Shown in pieces: positions 14,000-17,940 of a stretch of DNA of 17,940 bases (the stretch's first letter is position 1; the number at the start of each line of letters is the position of its first letter). The notes beneath the pieces are model-generated. The model saw only the letters and a list, made by a program, of their open reading frames with translations, was not told where the DNA came from and made no database searches. Both the position numbers and the translations under genes were made by a program. The stretch lies in contig JAPLUJ010000324.1 of NCBI GenBank assembly GCA_026397695.1, forward strand, positions 1 through 17,940, given 5' to 3'. This DNA comes from Verrucomicrobiota bacterium. GTDB lineage: Bacteria; Verrucomicrobiota; Verrucomicrobiia; Verrucomicrobiales; Akkermansiaceae.

Positions 14000-14114
14000 A
14001 ACGCCGCCAAACCCCGCAGCCGACACCGGAAACCCTCAGTTTGCTGCATCTTTCATTAGCCCAAAGGGGTTTGGTCCCAAAGACCGGGGTTGGAGCACCG
14101 CCTATGCACCCGAA

Positions 14115-15209
14115 TCAGCAGGTCACCACATGGTCGTAGCGATGAGTCGGCTTTGGCCGTCCCGGTCTCAGACACCGCCAAGCCACATCGGTTGCCGTTA
14201 GGTCCCCGCTGCAACTTGAGACAACCCTGCCGCGCACGATTTCCTCAAGAACATCCGGTGTCATCTGCACGCGGGCGTTGATGATCAGACGAGCGGAGGA
14301 GCTGGTCCCTGCATGACCTCGAATGTTGAGAGTGTCTCCCTTGCCAGTCAGGTTTCCAATCAGAAAGCCGTCGTCAGCGACCAGCATGAGTTTCACATGA
14401 CCGACAGCTGCGCCCCTACTGTCAAAGCATTGGCTCAATCCGCGCAAGAGTCTCTCGGCAAAAACGTTCCACTCCGTCGGTTTCCCACGCAGCGCGAGGG
14501 TTGCGTTGAGCCACCCCAGAACCGCCTCGCCTTCCGCGTAAACATCGTAATCCACTGCGGCGACATGCCGTCCGGACTCGGATTGCGCGGCAACCGAATC
14601 CAGCCACTCATCCAGTCCATCCCCCGTCTTTGCGCTCACGGCGGAGATTTCCGCGCGGGGATAGGCTTGGGCGAGCCGCTTCTTGAGCACTTCAAGTTCG
14701 TCCGCACTGAGCAAATCCGACTTGCTGATGACCACGAGGTCTGCTTCCTCCATCTGCTTGCGGAAGATATATGCTGCGCTGGAATGCAAGCCCGCCGTGC
14801 CGCCATCAAGGATGTCAGCGAGTCGCGCGGGATCCGTCATGACTGACAGGGGAGACACCACCAACTCGCTCCGACAGAAATCCTTCAACGGTTGCAAAAT
14901 GGTCGCTGACAAATCGGTGCAACTTCCCACCGGTTCGGCGATGATCACATCCGCGTCAGCAGCCGTCCTGACCTGGTCCACGGCGTCTAGCAGGCCTTGG
15001 AAATTGCAGCAGAAGCAACTGCCGTTGACCTCCGCGACTTTGACGTTATCGCGTGCAAGGAACGCGGTATCGACGAGTTCGGGCGCTTGGTCGTTAGTGA
15101 TCAATCCCACCCGCAGGCCTTGTTCGGCGAACCTTTGGGCCGCCTCCCAGAGCAAAGTGGTTTTACCGGCACCAAGGAAGCCGCCGACAAGGATCAATCG
15201 TGTTTTCAT
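14115..15209 (-). CDS. G3E-family GTPase (COG0523, CobW/P47K-like metal chaperone)
   Basis: A 364-residue protein. The P-loop GGFLGAGKTT is at 9-18, the CxCC metal-binding motif (GSCFCCN) at 65-68, and SKSD supplies the GTPase N/SKxD motif. The C-terminus ends in LRPGRPKPTHRY, as in the CobW C-terminal domain. COG0523 proteins deliver zinc, cobalt or nickel to client proteins using GTP. ATG 15209, eight bases after the aquaporin stop, is chosen; a longer frame to 15545 lies entirely antisense-free but in another frame of the aquaporin gene. It is the last gene of the metal-transport operon, which supports a metal-related role; the metal is unknown. Confidence 0.9.
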   Translation of the reverse strand: MKTRLILVGGFLGAGKTTLLWEAAQRFAEQGLRVGLITNDQAPELVDTAFLARDNVKVAEVNGSCFCCNFQGLLDAVDQVRTAADADVIIAEPVGSCTDLSATILQPLKDFCRSELVVSPLSVMTDPARLADILDGGTAGLHSSAAYIFRKQMEEADLVVISKSDLLSADELEVLKKRLAQAYPRAEISAVSAKTGDGLDEWLDSVAAQSESGRHVAAVDYDVYAEGEAVLGWLNATLALRGKPTEWNVFAERLLRGLSQCFDSRGAAVGHVKLMLVADDGFLIGNLTGKGDTLNIRGHAGTSSSARLIINARVQMTPDVLEEIVRGRVVSSCSGDLTATDVAWRCLRPGRPKPTHRYDHVVTC

Positions 15210-15217
15210 GGTCTGTC

Positions 15218-16054
15218 TTATTTCGTTGAATCGGGTTCGTCTGATTTGCAATCGCAATTGTCGCCTGGGAAATTCATGGCTGGTTCCAACACTCGCCCGA
15301 AGAACCATGACGCAAGTGCGCCGCCGATCAACGGGGAAAAAACATAGACATGCAGGAATCCACCGGAATGGTCTGGAAACGCTGCGTCGCCCCAACCCAT
15401 CAGCCAGGCGACCATGCGGGGGCCGAGATCGCGCGCCGGGTTCAGGCCGGCCTGGGTCAGCGGCGCGATGAGGCAGATGATCGAAGTCACGGTCAAACCA
15501 ATGAACACGGGTGCCAGGGCATCGTTCGGACGTCCGACATTGCATCCTTCCGTAAGCGCGAAAACCATCATGACCAGCAAGAACGTTCCGAAAGCTTCCG
15601 CCCCGATTGCCAACGGCAACGAAACCGCGGCCGTTGATCCCGGATTAGGATAGAATTCACCGAACATCATCGCTGTTTTGATGGATTCAGGCGTGCCGCG
15701 AATAATGCCGTGGGCATTTTCGTATGTGGCGATCGAAGGAGCGAACAGCGCATACAATATCAGCCCTGCAAGAACGGCACCGGCGAACTGCGCACCGAAA
15801 TATGCCGGCAGCTTCCTTGCTGACATGCGCTTGCTGACAACCATCGCAAGACTGACCGCAGGGTTGAGGTGGGCGCATGACAGATGGCGGGTGAGATAAA
15901 TCGCGAGCGTCACACCGATACCCCAAGCCAGCGCCACCTGCATCAATCCTTGATGAGCATCAAACAGGACGGATACCGCAACCGATCCGCAGCCGAACAG
16001 CACCAGCACAAACGTGCCCAATGCCTCTCCGATGAATTCCCGTTTGTATCTCAT
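15218..16054 (-). CDS. Aquaglyceroporin (MIP family, GlpF-like)
   Basis: A 278-residue channel with six transmembrane helices and two half-helices. Both NPA boxes are intact: HLNPAVSLAM (N64) and GLNPARDLGPRMV (N205). The Asp after the second NPAR (D209) is the hallmark of glycerol-type channels, not strict water channels. Such channels pass glycerol, urea or undissociated arsenous acid. The C-terminal tail contains a Cys-Asp-Cys. Its ATG overlaps the upstream ATPase stop as ATGA, and the G3E GTPase follows eight bases later, so it is embedded in a metal-transport operon, an unusual position for a glycerol channel. No glycerol kinase or arsenic gene is visible. Confidence 0.93.
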   Translation of the reverse strand: MRYKREFIGEALGTFVLVLFGCGSVAVSVLFDAHQGLMQVALAWGIGVTLAIYLTRHLSCAHLNPAVSLAMVVSKRMSARKLPAYFGAQFAGAVLAGLILYALFAPSIATYENAHGIIRGTPESIKTAMMFGEFYPNPGSTAAVSLPLAIGAEAFGTFLLVMMVFALTEGCNVGRPNDALAPVFIGLTVTSIICLIAPLTQAGLNPARDLGPRMVAWLMGWGDAAFPDHSGGFLHVYVFSPLIGGALASWFFGRVLEPAMNFPGDNCDCKSDEPDSTK

Positions 16055-16779
16055 GTTTTCCTAATGGCTTGCCCATTGGTATTGTCCGTCTGTGGATACC
16101 AGTAGCGTGCGATACGTTCGGGACTGGAACCATCTTGCGCGATGATGCCGTTGGCGAGCACGACGAAGCGGTTGCATACCAGACGCGCGAAATCAAGGTC
16201 ATGGGTTGCGATGAGCATGGCGGTGTTCAACGAAACAAGTAATTCCGCAGTCTCCTTTTTGCCCACAGGGTCAAGCGCTGCGGAAGGTTCGTCTAACAAC
16301 AGGAGCGGGGGATTTGAGACGAGCGCCCCGGCCAAGGCGACACGCTGCATTTGACCGTGTGACAAGCGGTGTGGCGGGCGTGCGGCCAGGTCCTCCACGC
16401 CGAGCCTTTTCATAACAGGCAACACCCGCTGGCGCGCCTCCACGCGGGGAATGCCCCGGCGTTCCAGGGTGAAGGATATGTCATCCAGCACGTTTGGGAA
16501 AAGAATCTGGTCATCGGGAATGCCGAACAGGAAGCCGACGTTATCGCGGATCGAGCGCTCGGTCGTTGTTGACAGGATGATATCACATATCGAGATTTCC
16601 CCATCATACGGCACCAGACCCACTGCGGCATAGAGCAGGGTGGTTTTGCCGGAACCATTAAGTCCTAACAGCGCCACGCGCTCCGCGGGCGCGATGTCCA
16701 GCGAGATTCCAGTCAGGACCAACGGATCATCCGGGCGGTATCGCACGGAGACATTGCGGAATGACAGGGCGGATTTCAT
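16051..16779 (-). CDS. ABC transporter ATPase, CbiO/EcfA type
   Basis: A 242-residue ATPase. Walker A is GLNGSGKTT (39-47), the Q-loop region reads FGIPDDQILFP as in cobalt/ECF-type ATPases, the signature is LSHGQMQRVAL, Walker B is LLLLDEPSAALD, and the switch His is in ATHDLD. Such subunits power energy-coupling factor importers for cobalt, nickel or vitamins together with a CbiQ/EcfT permease. The ATG overlaps the permease stop as TGATG, indicating coupled translation. No substrate-binding S component (for example CbiM) is visible; it may lie upstream beyond the window end. Confidence 0.92.
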   Translation of the reverse strand: MKSALSFRNVSVRYRPDDPLVLTGISLDIAPAERVALLGLNGSGKTTLLYAAVGLVPYDGEISICDIILSTTTERSIRDNVGFLFGIPDDQILFPNVLDDISFTLERRGIPRVEARQRVLPVMKRLGVEDLAARPPHRLSHGQMQRVALAGALVSNPPLLLLDEPSAALDPVGKKETAELLVSLNTAMLIATHDLDFARLVCNRFVVLANGIIAQDGSSPERIARYWYPQTDNTNGQAIRKT

Positions 16780-17528
16780 CAGGCATGCAACCAGCGGATT
16801 GAGATGCCTGCTCCCAGCGTGAGCAAGGCGGATGTCACGGCGAGTCCATCTATCAAGGAGCAGTTGGCAAGCGATGACCGTGTGAAGAACTCAAAGCCCC
16901 GCAGGTCCATCGCAGTGCCAATGCGGTCGGCGCGATTCATGATGCGCAGCAACCAAATGGTGGGCAACGCCGGCAGAAACCGCAGTTTGGCAGCAAGGTC
17001 TAACGGCAATCCGCGGATTCGCAGCGCGGTTGAGATGCGTTGCGATTCATTCGTTAGCATGGCCGTCTGATGCGCGATCTGCATGAGGAGCTGGCTGATG
17101 ATGCGCGGGATTGGCAAGGAGCCAAGGGCCGCGTCGAAATCAGCCATGTCAAGGACTGCCATTGTCGCTGCGCAGACAAACACGCAAGCGGTGCCGCGGA
17201 GGCTCATGGCCAGCGGGATTTCCGCCGCAACCAACCATGGGTTGCCCCGGGCAGGCCCGGCACATGCCAGCCAAGGTGTGAGTAGAAATAGAGGCAGAAA
17301 CAGCGCCATGGAATAGAGGCACAACGCGAGCAGCCTGCTGCCCGGAAGGCCACAAAGCGCCACCCATCCGATGGCCGCACCGCAGCCGATGCAGATGCCC
17401 GGCAGTGATGTCAGGGGTGAAACAAGGCACGTGGCGAAGACGAGTGCGCCGCAGACCAGTCGTGTGGGAGGTGCCAGGCGTCGCATGCGGACACGGCCGG
17501 AGCCCCATAAATCGGGAAAGGATGTCAC
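16779..17528 (-). CDS. CbiQ/EcfT-type transmembrane permease
   Basis: A protein of up to 249 residues with four to six hydrophobic helices. Two short motifs in the cytoplasmic coupling region, ALRIRGLP and AMDLRGFEF, correspond to the paired A-R-G motifs with which EcfT/CbiQ subunits grip the two ATPases, and their order and spacing fit. The first reads R-I-R-G and the second D-L-R-G, slight departures from the canonical form. The start is uncertain: GTG at 17528, four bases after the methyltransferase stop, or ATG at 17486. It is followed by the CbiO-type ATPase with a one-base overlap. Confidence 0.82.
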   Translation of the reverse strand: MTSFPDLWGSGRVRMRRLAPPTRLVCGALVFATCLVSPLTSLPGICIGCGAAIGWVALCGLPGSRLLALCLYSMALFLPLFLLTPWLACAGPARGNPWLVAAEIPLAMSLRGTACVFVCAATMAVLDMADFDAALGSLPIPRIISQLLMQIAHQTAMLTNESQRISTALRIRGLPLDLAAKLRFLPALPTIWLLRIMNRADRIGTAMDLRGFEFFTRSSLANCSLIDGLAVTSALLTLGAGISIRWLHA

Positions 17529-17532
17529 AGTG

Positions 17533-17940
17533 TTATCCGGGCTTGCGTGCGGTTATCAAATAGCGGCTGTCATCATCGTGCATATAGATGATGCGGAACC
17601 CATGCATTTTGAGCAGTTTGGCGGTCTCGCTGGCGGGAACCAATATGTCATGGTGGACGGAAGGATGAGCCTGCGCATGGATGCGGTTGACCTCCGACCG
17701 GGCGATCAAATGCAGGATGTGCAGAGAACCTCCGGTACGCAACACCCGGCGGAATTCCCGGGTGACAGCGGCCGCATCATGGAAATGTGGCCATGCGGAG
17801 AAACATATCACATGGTCCACCGTGCCATCGTCCAGCGGCAGACTGTCAGCCGCCGCGCAATGCCAGGCGACGCGGGTGTCGGTCACTTTGTTTCGCGCCA
17901 GATCGAGCATTTTTTCCGCGATGTCAACCGCTACGACTCT
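17533..17940 (-). CDS. Class I SAM-dependent methyltransferase, C-terminal part
   Basis: The frame is open to the window edge, so the N-terminus is missing. The visible part begins in the middle of the SAM-binding fold with VVAVDIAEKMLDLAR (the acidic residue of motif II), then AADSLPLDDGTVDHVICFSA (motif IV) and REFRRVLRTGGSLHI. A tail with SEVNRIHAQAHPSVHHD and a final YLITARKPG follows. It is of the UbiE/Methyltransf_11 type. The substrate is unknown. It sits four bases upstream of the CbiQ-like gene, and methyltransferases of this look occur near cobalt/ECF importer genes, so a link to metal or cofactor uptake is plausible but unproven. Confidence 0.85.
   Translation of the reverse strand, partial: RVVAVDIAEKMLDLARNKVTDTRVAWHCAAADSLPLDDGTVDHVICFSAWPHFHDAAAVTREFRRVLRTGGSLHILHLIARSEVNRIHAQAHPSVHHDILVPASETAKLLKMHGFRIIYMHDDDSRYLITARKPG

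Noticed and set aside
14000..14114. Inverted repeats between the convergent cydB and GTPase genes (CCAAA-GGGG-TTTGG, GGTC-CCAAA-GACC and a distant CAAACCCCG/CGGGGTTGG pair)
   Set aside because: The stems are only four to nine bases and no T-run follows on either strand, so I do not call a terminator, although some folding is possible.
15210..15545. N-terminal extension of the G3E GTPase
   Set aside because: The extension overlaps the aquaporin gene in another frame and lacks family similarity; the P-loop begins a few residues after ATG 15209.
1..17940. tRNA, rRNA, CRISPR array, transposase gene or insertion sequence
   Set aside because: I saw no cloverleaf-like segments, no spaced repeat arrays and no transposase or integrase motifs on either strand.

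Overview
The window looks like chromosomal DNA from a Gram-negative-type bacterium with moderately high GC. Few genes carry a clear Shine-Dalgarno sequence. The gene set (ThyX, CydAB, MoaA, a CIA30-FAS1 exported protein, a cobalamin photoreceptor) would fit Verrucomicrobiota or a related phylum, but this is a guess from gene content and not a demonstrated assignment.

Layout. (1) Positions 1-1753 hold the end of a nitroreductase gene, an intact thyX, and between them scraps of decayed genes: a FAS1-domain fragment, the tail of a carH-like gene, a moaA tail and possibly a DUF2779 tail. Three scraps match intact genes elsewhere in the window, in the same order and orientation, so they look like the remains of an old tandem duplication. 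(2) Positions 1754-4213 hold a divergent pair: an exported CIA30-FAS1 protein (frameshifted near its 3' end) on the minus strand and a CarH/LitR-type MerR regulator with an adenosylcobalamin-binding domain on the plus strand. Upstream of the regulator is an array of 11-bp-phased direct repeats that looks like its operator. (3) Positions 4245-9286 hold a compact six-gene minus-strand operon: DUF1295, DUF2177, FAD-dependent amine-oxidase-like protein, DUF1365, Cfa-like lipid methyltransferase, DUF2878. Related clusters in proteobacteria belong to light or singlet-oxygen regulons and are connected with modified (including furan) fatty acids. (4) Positions 9476-11221 hold a TauE/SafE exporter gene and moaA on the minus strand. 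(5) Positions 11270-13999 hold a truncated DUF134 remnant and cydAB (cytochrome bd oxidase) on the plus strand. (6) Positions 14115-17940 hold a minus-strand operon: SAM methyltransferase (5' part outside the window), CbiQ/EcfT-type permease, CbiO/EcfA-type ATPase, aquaglyceroporin and a G3E (COG0523) GTPase, most simply a transition-metal uptake and handling unit.

The most interesting proposal is that regions 2 and 3 form one light-responsive envelope-lipid system. In it a B12 photoreceptor would repress its own promoter, and possibly that of the lipid operon, in the dark, and light would release enzymes that methylate and oxidise membrane acyl chains. The lipid operon also looks compositionally different from its surroundings, and its left edge falls where the duplicated carH flank stops matching, so it may have been inserted after the duplication.
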